A stretch of DNA of 64,000 nt from Sphingomonas yabuuchiae (GTDB taxonomy: Bacteria > Pseudomonadota > Alphaproteobacteria > Sphingomonadales > Sphingomonadaceae). Location of the stretch: NCBI RefSeq assembly GCF_001477495.1, contig NZ_LDTF01000007.1:62001-126000 (forward strand), read 5' to 3'. Under the pieces are notes generated by a model that saw nothing but the letters and a program-made list of their open reading frames with translations, was not told the origin of the DNA and did not search any database. Of the stretch, positions 18,533 through 28,786 are shown one piece after another. The first letter of the stretch is position 1, and every line of letters starts with the position of its first letter. Made by a program: the position numbers and the translations under genes.

Positions 18533-19977
18533 AACCCCCAAGCGGACGCCGTGACCTGACCGCCGGGCCGATCGGCAAGACGCTGTTGCTGTTTGCGCTG
18601 CCGACCCTGGGGTCGAGCGTGCTGCAATCGCTGAACGGGTCGATCAACGCGATCTGGATCGGCCAGTTTCTGGGCGAGCGGGCGCTGGCGGCGACGACCA
18701 ACGCCAATATAATCATGTTCCTGCTGGTCGCGGCGACCTTCGGCTTCGGCATGGCGGCGACCATCCTGATCGGGCAGGCGATGGGGCGGCGCGATGTGGA
18801 GGCGATGCGCCGGGTGCTGGGATCGGCGCTGGGGCTGTTCGCGGTCATTTCGACTGCGACCGTGGGAATAGGTTGGCTGGCCGCCCCCGCCATCCTCCGC
18901 GCGCTGGCGACCCCGGCCGAGGTGTTCCCGCTCGCGCTTGCCTATCTGCGCGTGATCTTCGTGGCGATGCCGCCGGGCTTCATCTCGGTATTGCTGACCA
19001 TGGCGCTGCGCGGGGTCGGCGACTCGATCACGCCGCTGAAGTTCATGGCGCTCGGTTCGGTCCTCGACGTGGCGCTCAACCCGGTCTTCATCCTGGGGCT
19101 GGGGCCGATCCCGGCACTGGGGATCGAGGGATCGGCGATCGCGACGCTGATCGCGAATACCGGATCGCTGCTCGCGCTCGTCACCTATCTCTATGCCAAG
19201 GATCTGGTCATCCGGCTGCGCGGGGCGGAGTGGCGCTACCTGCTCCCGACCGCCGAGTTGCTCAGGACCATTGTGGTCAAGGGGTTCCCGATGGGCCTCC
19301 AGATGCTGGTCGTCTCCACCTCGGCGCTGGCGATGATGGGGTTGGTCAACCGGCATGGTACGTCGACCACGGCGGCTTACGGCGCGGCCAACCAGCTTTG
19401 GACCTATATCCAGATGCCCGCCATGGCGGTGGGGGCGGCGGTCAGCGCCATGGCGGCGCAGAATATCGGCGCGGGGCAGTGGGACCGGGTCGATAGGATT
19501 ACCCGTGCCGGTCTTCGCATGAACCTGTTGCTGACCGGCGTGCTGGTGCTGGCCGTCACGCTGCTAGACCGGCATGTGCTGTGGCTGTTCCTGGGGAATG
19601 AGGCGGGCGCGATCGGCATCGCGGCCAGGATCAACCTGATCGGCGGGTGGAGCTTCATGCTGTTCGGCGTGTCGATGGTCCTGGCCGCGACCGTGCGCGC
19701 CAACGGCGCGGTGGTCGGGCCGCTTGTCATCCTGGCGATCGCGATGTTCCCGGTGCGCTTCGGCCTGGCCAACCTGCTGGAGCCGGGCCTGGGCGCGGAT
19801 GCGATCTGGTGGAGCTTCCCGGCGGGCTCGCTCGCCTCGATGCTGATGACCATCGGCTATTACCGCCATGGTGGCTGGCGCAAGGGGCGGATGGCTCCGG
19901 CGGCGGGCAAGGAGGAATGCGAGGAACAGGCACTGGCCGAGGGCCAGCCGACGAACAAGGCCATGCCGGTGGGGTAG
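18529..19977 (+). CDS. MATE-family multidrug/cation exporter
   Basis: A 482-residue inner-membrane antiporter with 12 predicted membrane segments in two repeats. The N-terminal repeat starts GPIGKTLLLFALPTLGSSVLQSLNG and contains GFGMAATILIGQAMGRRD; the second repeat starts LRTIVVKGFPMGLQMLV. These proteins export drugs or metabolites using a Na+ or H+ gradient. GTG 18529 is chosen for the GGAGA at 18515-18519; ATG 18505 is possible. The hydrophilic tail after the last membrane segment (about 30 residues) is longer than usual and not conserved-looking. Confidence 0.9.
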   Translation: MKPPSGRRDLTAGPIGKTLLLFALPTLGSSVLQSLNGSINAIWIGQFLGERALAATTNANIIMFLLVAATFGFGMAATILIGQAMGRRDVEAMRRVLGSALGLFAVISTATVGIGWLAAPAILRALATPAEVFPLALAYLRVIFVAMPPGFISVLLTMALRGVGDSITPLKFMALGSVLDVALNPVFILGLGPIPALGIEGSAIATLIANTGSLLALVTYLYAKDLVIRLRGAEWRYLLPTAELLRTIVVKGFPMGLQMLVVSTSALAMMGLVNRHGTSTTAAYGAANQLWTYIQMPAMAVGAAVSAMAAQNIGAGQWDRVDRITRAGLRMNLLLTGVLVLAVTLLDRHVLWLFLGNEAGAIGIAARINLIGGWSFMLFGVSMVLAATVRANGAVVGPLVILAIAMFPVRFGLANLLEPGLGADAIWWSFPAGSLASMLMTIGYYRHGGWRKGRMAPAAGKEECEEQALAEGQPTNKAMPVG

Positions 19978-20012
19978 AACCCGAAATTCCTCCCCTTGCA
20001 GGGGAGGAATGA

Positions 20013-21966
<1,954 letters not shown>

Positions 21967-21977
21967 CCTCCATTCCC

Positions 21978-24182
21978 GTGACACGCCGTATCCCGGACCT
22001 GGCGGCGCGTGCGCTGTTCGTGGCGACGATCCTGACCGGATCGTTCCTGCTGTTCCTGGTCCAGCCGCTGGTCGCGCGCATGGCGCTGCCCCGGCTGGGC
22101 GGCGCGCCCGCCGTCTGGAACTCGGCGATGTTCGTCTATCAGGCGCTGCTGCTGGGCGGCTATGCCTATGCCCATGCGCTGGGGCGGTGGCGGCCCAAGG
22201 TGCAGGCGGGGGTGCATATCCTGCTATTGGCGGCGGCGGCCTTGTGGTTGCCGATCGGTTTGATGGCGGTGAACCTGCCTCCCGATGCCGAACCCGCTTT
22301 GTGGGTGCCGTGGCTGCTCGGCCTGTCGATCGGGCCGCTCTTCTTCGCGGTGTCGGCGCAGGCACCGCTGATCCAGCGCTGGTTCGCGCTCGCCCAGCCG
22401 GGGCGTAACCCGTACGCGCTCTACGCCGCGTCCAATCTGGGCAGCTTTGCCGGACTGATCGTCTATCCGCTGTTGGTCGAACCGGCGATGACGCTTCATG
22501 GCCAAAGCCTGTTATGGAGCCTGGGCTACGGCCTGCTCGCGCTGCTGGTCCTGGCCTGCGCGACGCGGCTTCCGGCGTCTCGCGATCCGGCGGCCGACCC
22601 TGCACCGACCTCGGCCGCGCCGGGATGGCGGCGAATCGGCTATTGGGTGGCGCTGGCGGCGGTGCCCTCGGGACTGGTGCTGGCGACCTCGACCTATATC
22701 ACCACCGATATCGTCGCGATGCCGCTGCTCTGGGTGCTGCCGCTGGGGCTGTATCTGGCGAGCTTCATCATCGCCTTCGCCACCCGGCGGGGCGCGGCGG
22801 ATACGCTGACCCGGATTGCGCCGGTGACGCTTCTGCTGTTCGGCGGGGTCATCATGGGCGGCTATCCCGAGCGACCCTATTCCAATGTCGTCGTGGCGTT
22901 GCTGCTGCTGTTCATGGTGTCGGTCGCCTTGCACACCGCCCTGTACCGCGCGCGGCCTGCGGTCGATCGGCTGACCGGCTTCTATCTGTGGATGGCGGTC
23001 GGCGGAGCGCTGGGCGGGGTGTTCGCGGGCATCCTGGCGCCGGTACTGTTCGACTGGACGTACGAATATCCGCTGCTGATCCTGGCGGCGGGGATGTTGA
23101 TCCCGCAACAGTTCATCCTGCCGGCGATCCGCGATCTGTGGTGGCGGCACCCGCGCGCGATGCTGGTCGCACTGGCGGTGGCGATCGGTCTGGTTCTTGC
23201 GTTGCGGGTGGTCGGGCCATCGGCGTGGTTCGGCGAGGAGCGGCAGGGTACGGCGTTCCTGGTCATCGCCGCTTTGGGGTTCCTGACCATCGGCGCGCGC
23301 ACCGGCTTCGGGCTGCTGCTCGGCGGCGCGCTGGTGTTGTTCGGCGGCTATCGCGCGCTATCGCTGTCGATGGAGCGCGACGCCCGGATGCGCAGCTATT
23401 TCGGCGTCTACACGGTGCGCGATGGGCCGGGTTACCGCGAGCTCGACCATGGCTCGACCGTCCACGGCATACAGCTTCGCGGATCGGACGCGCGGGAACG
23501 GACGCCCACCACCTATTACGCCCCCTATTCCGGCGTCGGCCGAGCGATGCGCGCCGCCCCGATGCTGTACGGCCCGGCGGCGCGGATCGGTGTGGTCGGG
23601 CTGGGGACGGGGACGCTCGCCTGCTATGCCCAGCCTGGGCAAAGCTGGCGCTTCTATGAGATCGATCCGGTGATCGTCCGCATCGCGCGCGACACTGGGC
23701 AGTTCAGCTATCTGCGCCGTTGCCAGCCCGATCCCGTCATCCGCATCGGCGACGCGCGACTTCGCCTGGCGGCCGAAGCGCCCGCCAGCCTGGACCTGCT
23801 GGCGCTCGATGCCTTTTCCTCCGACGCGGTTCCGGCGCATCTGCTGACTCGCGAGGCCTTCGCGACCTATGCCCGCGTCCTGTCACCGCGCGGGCTGCTG
23901 CTCGTGCATATCTCCAACCGCTTCGTCGATCTGGAGCCGCTGGTCGCCGCCGCCGCCAGGGAAGGGGGCTGGGCGATTTCGCGGATGAGCTATGTACCGA
24001 CCGATCTGGATCGCGAGGCGCAGGCCACCGCTTCGGTCTGGCTGGCGCTGTCGCGGGACGCGCGCGTGCTGAAGACGCTGGAGGCGCGAGGGGGAGACTG
24101 GACCCCGGCGGTGGCGCCGCCGGGTCTCGCCGCCTGGACCGACGATTATTCCAGCATCCTGCCCTTCATCCGCGAATTCTGA
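21978..24182 (+). CDS. Fused MFS transporter / spermidine synthase-like protein
   Basis: A 734-residue protein. The first two thirds are membrane segments (SFLLFLVQPLVARMALPRLGG is the typical start), and the last 230 residues are a cytosolic polyamine-synthase-like Rossmann domain with IGVVGLGTGTLACYAQPGQ, YEIDPVIVRIA and LDLLALDAFSSDAVPAHLLTREAFA. The role of these fusions is unsettled; aminopropyl transfer has not been generally shown. GTG 21978, 11 bases after the hemB stop, is the best start although its ribosome site is poor. Probably co-transcribed with hemB. Confidence 0.88.
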   Translation: MTRRIPDLAARALFVATILTGSFLLFLVQPLVARMALPRLGGAPAVWNSAMFVYQALLLGGYAYAHALGRWRPKVQAGVHILLLAAAALWLPIGLMAVNLPPDAEPALWVPWLLGLSIGPLFFAVSAQAPLIQRWFALAQPGRNPYALYAASNLGSFAGLIVYPLLVEPAMTLHGQSLLWSLGYGLLALLVLACATRLPASRDPAADPAPTSAAPGWRRIGYWVALAAVPSGLVLATSTYITTDIVAMPLLWVLPLGLYLASFIIAFATRRGAADTLTRIAPVTLLLFGGVIMGGYPERPYSNVVVALLLLFMVSVALHTALYRARPAVDRLTGFYLWMAVGGALGGVFAGILAPVLFDWTYEYPLLILAAGMLIPQQFILPAIRDLWWRHPRAMLVALAVAIGLVLALRVVGPSAWFGEERQGTAFLVIAALGFLTIGARTGFGLLLGGALVLFGGYRALSLSMERDARMRSYFGVYTVRDGPGYRELDHGSTVHGIQLRGSDARERTPTTYYAPYSGVGRAMRAAPMLYGPAARIGVVGLGTGTLACYAQPGQSWRFYEIDPVIVRIARDTGQFSYLRRCQPDPVIRIGDARLRLAAEAPASLDLLALDAFSSDAVPAHLLTREAFATYARVLSPRGLLLVHISNRFVDLEPLVAAAAREGGWAISRMSYVPTDLDREAQATASVWLALSRDARVLKTLEARGGDWTPAVAPPGLAAWTDDYSSILPFIREF

Positions 24183-24187
24183 CGGGG

Positions 24188-24730
24188 TCAGGCGGCGGGG
24201 AGGCTGTCGCTGATCGCCTTGATCTGCGCCGCCTGCCGCGTAACCGCCGCCGACGCCCGGTCGCGCAGGCTCGTCAGCGTGGGATAATCCGGTTCCAACG
24301 CGGCGGCCCGCTGGATGGCCCGGTCGTCGATCTCGGTCAGCAGCGAAGAGGTGCGCGCACGGATTTCGTCCAGCGTCGCCAATTCGGTCTGCGCGGTCAG
24401 CCATGCTTCGCTGCCCACCGCCGCCCCGCGCGCCTTGGCGGCGTCGGCGCGGGCCTGGTCATGCGCTTTGGTGAACTCCTCTTCCAGGGCGGTCAGGCGG
24501 CGGGTCATCTCCGCGACCTGCGCGTCCAGCGCCGGATCGGCCCGAAGCACGACCGGCTTGGCGGCGGGTTCGGCAAAGCCCTGCTTCTCGACCGGCCGCA
24601 CCGCCAGCGACGGATAGGGGGTCGTGTCATGGTCCCGCGCGCAACCGCCCAAGCTCAAGCCGGCTATGAGGACACAGGCGCGCATCATATGGGCGGGCCG
24701 GGCGAACGGAGCGAGGCGATTGGGCGTCAT
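24188..24730 (-). CDS. Putative lipoprotein with coiled-coil-like helices
   Basis: A 180-residue protein with a lipoprotein signal: a hydrophobic stretch (MMRACVLIAGLSLGG) followed by the lipobox cysteine in LGGCARD. The mature part is almost all helical and charged (DAQVAEMTRRLTALEEEFTKAHDQARADAAKARG), consistent with a coiled coil. No family recognised. ATG 24730 has AGGAAG six bases upstream; the alternative ATG at 24688 would give a shorter, cleaner signal peptide. It converges with the MFS/spermidine synthase gene, separated by only five bases. Confidence 0.72.
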   Translation of the reverse strand: MTPNRLAPFARPAHMMRACVLIAGLSLGGCARDHDTTPYPSLAVRPVEKQGFAEPAAKPVVLRADPALDAQVAEMTRRLTALEEEFTKAHDQARADAAKARGAAVGSEAWLTAQTELATLDEIRARTSSLLTEIDDRAIQRAAALEPDYPTLTSLRDRASAAVTRQAAQIKAISDSLPAA

Positions 24731-24872
24731 CGCGATCTTCCTAACCGCATTCCGAGTGAGGGACCAAATGCCGCAAAGCATGGCAAAGGTCCGACCGGAG
24801 AAAAAATGTGGATAACCTTTGCAAAGGGGTTGCCAAGATTCCGAAGCGCTTCTATCAGCCCACCTCCACAGC

Positions 24873-24949
24873 GCGCCCGTAGCTCAGCTGGATAGAGCAT
24901 CAGACTACGAATCTGAGGGTCGGACGTTCGAATCGTTCCGGGCGCGCCA
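24873..24949 (+). tRNA. tRNA-Arg (ACG), copy 1
   Basis: A 77-base cloverleaf with encoded CCA. Acceptor GCGCCCG pairs with CGGGCGC; D-stem GCTC/GAGC; anticodon stem TCAGA/TCTGA around loop CTACGAA, giving anticodon ACG (reads CGU/CGC/CGA through inosine); T-arm GGACG/CGTTC with TTCGAAT loop. Identical to copy 2, 106 bases downstream. Confidence 0.97.
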
Positions 24950-24978
24950 GTGGAAACATAGGTCAAGGCGACCAAAAA

Positions 24979-25055
24979 GCGCCCGTAGCTCAGCTGGATA
25001 GAGCATCAGACTACGAATCTGAGGGTCGGACGTTCGAATCGTTCCGGGCGCGCCA
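24979..25055 (+). tRNA. tRNA-Arg (ACG), copy 2; carries the left island boundary
   Basis: Identical in sequence to copy 1, with a 29-base spacer between them. The 3' part of this copy, from the anticodon loop to two bases past CCA, is the left copy of the 48-bp repeat that recurs at 63769-63816, so the island integrated here and the tRNA was kept intact at the left end. Confidence 0.97.
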
Positions 25056-25057
25056 TT
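25010..25057 (+). repeat. attL: left 48-bp direct repeat of the island
   Basis: Begins ACTACGAATCTGAGGGTCGG and runs through the T-arm and CCA of tRNA-Arg copy 2 plus TT. It is perfectly repeated at 63769-63816. The copy-1 tRNA shares 46 of these bases (24904-24949), because its bases after CCA differ. Confidence 0.92.
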
Positions 25058-25539
25058 GTCATTCGACGCATTATGCGAGCAATTGCTGAGCAATCCCGCT
25101 TGAGGCGGGCTTTGCGTTGATATGCAAGATCCTCAACCGTCAGATGGTTGAGTATCGGAAGCCGTGGGTATGATACGCGAGCCTGCATCCAGGGTGCCGG
25201 TCGCGGGGTGGTCGGGCTTTGCTCTCCTGATTCTTCATCAATAAATTCCAGTTGATGATCCATAGGATCGGTCCCGGCAGAGACGTTGCTCTTACCACGA
25301 GCATAATTGCCAAGAACCAAGCTTCCTTTCGACCTGAAGACGCGCTCTCCATTTGATCGGGTGCAATCCCTTTGCATCCTATGGTTGACGGCTAAGTGGT
25401 CACGACTACGGCGCCTTGCCTTGAGGACAGGGACGTCAGTGGGAGTGGCTAGTCGGTTTGTAGAATCGCCAGCCCGGCATTCGCCTGTTTTATGATCTTG
25501 TGGCAGGCTATCCGCCGAAGGTTGTACAGGGAGAGCAAT
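25056..25539. other. Left end of island, no convincing gene
   Basis: A 484-base stretch between the tRNA and the first small gene. A hairpin CCCGC-TTGAG-GCGGG at 25095-25109 followed by CTTT may terminate tRNA transcription. Short frames on both strands show no recognisable domain, and the longest minus-strand one runs through the tRNA, which argues against it. Base composition is lower in GC than the core genes to the left. Confidence 0.5.
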
Positions 25540-25767
25540 GTGCCGATCGGAACCAAGCATCAGGTCGTCGGTCGCTTGAGCTTAGGCACCGCTGGCTGGC
25601 TTCTCTGCGCGGATGGCGGGGGTACATGGCGCCTCGACCTCAATTTGCGGACATGGTGGCTGGTGCGGCGCTGGGTCGGCCAACGGGTTGTCCTCTCCGG
25701 AATTAGGGAGGGCTTCGATACGCTCAGCGTGAAGCGGATCGAACGATGCGATCCATGGCAATCTTAA
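25540..25767 (+). CDS. Small DUF5818-like protein
   Basis: A 75-residue protein starting VPIGTKHQVVGRLSLGTAGWLLCADGG with later WRLDL, GQRVVLSGIREGFDTLSVKRIE. The pattern (G-x-x-H...G.L....GW.L..D.GG.WRLDL......GQRV...G.R.GFD.L.V..IE) matches the small OB-fold-like DUF5818 proteins common in sphingomonads, recognised from memory. GTG 25540 is chosen because AGGGAGAG at 25528-25535 is ideally placed; an upstream ATG at 25492 lacks this. Function unknown. Confidence 0.65.
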   Translation: MPIGTKHQVVGRLSLGTAGWLLCADGGGTWRLDLNLRTWWLVRRWVGQRVVLSGIREGFDTLSVKRIERCDPWQS

Positions 25768-25896
25768 AGAATATGGAGGAGGATGGGTTCTTGAGCAGTA
25801 TGCCAAGCGCCTGGAACGCCATCATAGATTTCGTTCACCCGGACGTGAATCAACCGAATCGGTGCTTTCGAAGTTCGTTGCCGCTAAGCAGGACGT

Positions 25897-26355
25897 ATGC
25901 TCAACCGCCTCAGTGATCGCCAGAAGCAATGTCTAGCCGGCGTTGCCGCTCATCGAACGAGCAAGGAGATCGCGGCAGATCTCGGAATTTCTCCGAAGAC
26001 AGTGGACGGCTACATCGCCGATGCGGTGGCGCTGCTCGGCGCGCGGAATCGTCAGCATGCAGCGACCACCTTTATGGCGCTTTCTGAGGCGGTTAGTAGT
26101 CCCGTAGTTTTACCGGGGGAACCGATCCGGGTTGAGCCGGACGAAACTCCGGTGTCAGCACTCGTCACACAGTCTGACGACGTCCGGGGCACATCCCGGG
26201 GTTTGGAACGGCTCCGGCCCTTCCATCGCCTGGGTGTAATCATTGGCGTGGCGTTGGCGCTTTCCATGGGTCTTGGACTCAGCGCCATGGCTGTGGTCGG
26301 AGGGATCGCGATATACGATCCCTCCCGATCATCTGCTGATCGTTCGGGGCGTTGA
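25897..26355 (+). CDS. LuxR-type HTH regulator with C-terminal membrane segment
   Basis: A 152-residue protein. Residues 1-60 form a LuxR/GerE helix-turn-helix: LSDRQKQCLAGVAAHRTSKEIAADLGISPKTVDGYIADAVALLG. A linker of about 55 residues leads to a single hydrophobic segment near residues 112-134 (LGVIIGVALALSMGLGLSAMAVVGG). So it is probably a membrane-tethered DNA-binding protein without a receiver domain. It opens a run of four same-strand genes. The tail overlaps the next frame, and a frameshift joining the two cannot be excluded. Confidence 0.8.
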   Translation: MLNRLSDRQKQCLAGVAAHRTSKEIAADLGISPKTVDGYIADAVALLGARNRQHAATTFMALSEAVSSPVVLPGEPIRVEPDETPVSALVTQSDDVRGTSRGLERLRPFHRLGVIIGVALALSMGLGLSAMAVVGGIAIYDPSRSSADRSGR

Positions 26356-26368
26356 GCTCCGACAGTAC

Positions 26369-26731
26369 GTGACGGGGGATAATGTGGGGAACGAGGTAAC
26401 GAGTGTTTTCTATGCGCGCCTCAAGGCGGCGGAATCTGCATCCGATGCCGCTCTGCAGGAATACGCGCAACTGTTGCTCGACGCACAGAAGGCCAGCGCG
26501 CAACTGGATCTGACCTTCGGAGAGCCGCAATCGGTCTTCGCGGACATCAACGAGGCGATGGCGCATCATCTTCGAGGGCGTCACCATCTCGCGCGTGCGC
26601 ACTCGAAGTCTCTGGAGATCGTCGAACGGAAGGGGCATTCCGTGACCTCCTGGGGTGATACGGTTCCGACCTACGATGAGGCGCGGGATGCGCCTGCTGG
26701 AACGGTCGTGGCGATCCGGTCGGCCGCCTGA
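26369..26731 (+). CDS. Hypothetical protein downstream of the HTH regulator
   Basis: The frame is open from 26243, but the first 40 codons overlap the regulator gene out of frame and look like its shadow (tryptophan- and arginine-rich). GTG at 26369 is the start used here; GTG 26384, after GGGGGA, is another choice. The coding part has a long helix (ARLKAAESASDAALQEYAQLLLDAQKASAQ), then HHLRGRHHLARAHSKSLEIVERKG. No family recognised. The open frame immediately before 26369 (DHLLIVRGVELRQY) also looks protein-like, so the true N-terminus may lie upstream, or a frameshift may have split one larger gene. Confidence 0.55.
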   Translation: MTGDNVGNEVTSVFYARLKAAESASDAALQEYAQLLLDAQKASAQLDLTFGEPQSVFADINEAMAHHLRGRHHLARAHSKSLEIVERKGHSVTSWGDTVPTYDEARDAPAGTVVAIRSAA

Positions 26732-26748
26732 ATAGGACGACGGCGTCT

Positions 26749-27189
26749 ATGTTAAACGTCGTCGTCTTCTACGCCGGTCTCGTCGGGCTTCTCGTCTATT
26801 CGATCAGATGTGGCGGGCGTCCCGAACGCTGGGTCGCTGGAATTCTCGCAGCATCGGCCATCGTCGACACGATGATGGTGAATGCCGCGCGGGGGGTGTT
26901 CGTCGTCCGAGAACCAGGCATTCTGCTTCTCGACGTCATCACGCTGGTCGCGGTCACAGTCGTGGCGCTGTGGGCTGAGCGGATATGGCCGATGGTCCTC
27001 GCAGCATTCCTACTGGTGGGGGTCGAGCTTCAGATCGGCGTTTGGCTCGCCCCGGTCATACAGCGGCAGGTGTACAAACTCGCGCACGCCTACAGCGCCT
27101 ATCCCGTCATGCTGATCCTTCTGGTGGGGATCGTACGCCACCGCAGCAGGACGCGCGATGTGCCCGAGCGGGATTGGACAATCTTCTGA
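26749..27189 (+). CDS. Small integral membrane protein, four predicted segments
   Basis: A 146-residue hydrophobic protein with segments near residues 3-18, 28-45, 60-77 and 82-103, a more amphipathic stretch around PVIQRQVYKLAHAYSAYPVMLILLVGIV, and a charged C-terminus (RHRSRTRDVPERDWTIF). No transporter motif is recognised. It lies between the HTH/unknown pair and a MarR-like gene on the same strand with spacers under 20 bases, so the four genes are probably one operon. Confidence 0.7.
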   Translation: MLNVVVFYAGLVGLLVYSIRCGGRPERWVAGILAASAIVDTMMVNAARGVFVVREPGILLLDVITLVAVTVVALWAERIWPMVLAAFLLVGVELQIGVWLAPVIQRQVYKLAHAYSAYPVMLILLVGIVRHRSRTRDVPERDWTIF

Positions 27190-27201
27190 GAGCAAACTGG
27201 C

Positions 27202-27609
27202 ATGCAGAATGGAACGGAATTGCTCGAAATGGCCAATCGCCTCCGCGCGATTGCCGGAGCTGGAACGACACTGAACGCAGGTTCGTCACCATACGATGTG
27301 GCGACTACTTTGCTGGGCATCAGACGTCATCGCGATGCGGTGATCGGCAGCGGCTACTTCGGTGAGCCGTCATGGGACATCCTGCTCGATCTGTTTGTGA
27401 ACGAGCAAAAGGGCCGCCCCATCAGTGCAACATCGGCCTGTTTGGCGGCGGCGGTGCCGCCTACTACCGCTTTGCGACATCTCGTAACGCTCACCACGGA
27501 CGGATTGATCTGCTCGACACCTGATCCAGCGGATGCTCGGCGACGATACATATCGTTGACGAGGAGATCGCGAGAGATGATGCATTGTGTGTTGTCCGGA
27601 CAACCATAG
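27202..27609 (+). CDS. MarR-like winged-helix regulator
   Basis: A 135-residue protein. Residues 50-130 form a winged helix: YFGEPSWDILLDLFVNEQKGRPIS, SACLAAAVPPTTALRHLVTLTTDGLI (recognition helix) and the wing TPDPADARRRYISLTRRSREMM. This arrangement is common in sphingomonad accessory regions. Ligand and targets are unknown. It is the last of four same-strand genes at the left end of the island. Confidence 0.78.
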   Translation: MQNGTELLEMANRLRAIAGAGTTLNAGSSPYDVATTLLGIRRHRDAVIGSGYFGEPSWDILLDLFVNEQKGRPISATSACLAAAVPPTTALRHLVTLTTDGLICSTPDPADARRRYISLTRRSREMMHCVLSGQP

Positions 27610-27859
27610 AGGGACGTTCCTGCCGTATGCGTGAATGAATGCGAAATCATTGCAGCCAAAAAAGACCCATGATGGATTGGTCAGCTTTTCGGATGATTTC
27701 GAATCCAAATTTGGCATGATCGATCAGTCCAAATGGCATGAAGTGGGACGAAGCCGTCATTCCTGTCAAAATACAGCAATGGCGACTTCCGCCGGAAGCA
27801 GTCGTAGCTACGTCCGTGTTTTATGGATTGGGCGCGGTGGGCTGTATCAAGCGAATTGC

Positions 27860-28680
27860 ATGACGATACCAATGATTGGCGAGGCCACCAATATCAGGGC
27901 GGCGCGGCAACGTGCGGCGGCGGCGGCGGAAAAGCTATTCTTGCCGGCAACCCTCCCAATCTACTCCGCAGACGAAATGCGGCCCGATCAAATTGGAACA
28001 GCGATTCTTATCTCTGTTGGCGACGCGCGGTTCCTGCTTACGGCCGCGCATGTGCTCGATGAATGCGAAGACGCTGGCATGTTCGCTGGCGCTGACGGTC
28101 AGTTCGTGCCGATCGGTGGACAGGCATAGATCACCTCGAAGGTGGCTGGAAGGCGGAAAGACGATCATTTCGATATCGCAGTCATCCCCGTTGAAGGGGA
28201 GCTGGACACGGCTCTCGCGGTAATCGCCGCTGTCGATGAGAAGTGGATCGATTGGAATCTGGGGCAACATCCGGTCACCTGTTTAGTGCGTTCGGCTTTC
28301 CTAACACCCGCAACAAAATCACCGAGCGCAGTTCCATAAAGGTCAAACCCGAAGCGTTACAACACACCGATGTCATAGTCGACGATGCTGTGAGTGCGAG
28401 AATGTTGCCGGATGGCGGCGCCCATCATCTTTTCCTCGGCTACGGGCGGCGCGCAAATGATGCTGACGGCAATGCCCAAAACGCCATAAAGCCGAGGGGA
28501 ATGAGCGGCGGCCCCCTCGTCGATCTTGGGAAGCTCAGTGATCCGGAAGTCTTAGAGAGCCGCGCGTCGACCGTGCCGAAGCTGGTAGCCATCGTGACCC
28601 AGCGGGGCGTCGGGCTTAATCTCGTCTGCACCAAGATGAGCGTTGTTCGTAAGGTACTCGAGGACACCGGCCGACTGTGA
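27860..28680 (+). pseudogene. Trypsin-like serine protease, broken by a stop and a frameshift
   Basis: All three catalytic positions are recognisable but in three pieces. Frame 2 carries GTAILISVGDARFLLTAAHVLD (histidine) and stops at TAG 28127-28129; the same frame continues with DDHFDIAVIPVEGEL (aspartate) to about 28260. Frame 1 then carries GHLFSAFGFPNTRNKI and later KPRGMSGGPLVDLG (serine) to TGA 28680. Thus one in-frame stop and one frameshift near 28260-28280. The open frame extends upstream to 27635, with doubtful coding. Chymotrypsin-fold proteases of this sort occur in defence loci; here the gene should be dead unless the sequence is wrong or recoding occurs. Confidence 0.75.
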
Positions 28681-28786
28681 GGCCCGCGCAGTCAGTCTAC
28701 TGGTGAAATCAGCGAGGATGACTGCGAGCGGCGAGAGTCCATACGCGCCTGACTCGAGGCAGCTCTCTTTCCCGGAGGTCTCAGAC

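Noticed and set aside
25006-25560. 184-codon minus-strand frame at the island left end
   Set aside because: Its C-terminus (ARPERFERPTLRFVV) comes from reading the tRNA backwards, a well-known false annotation.
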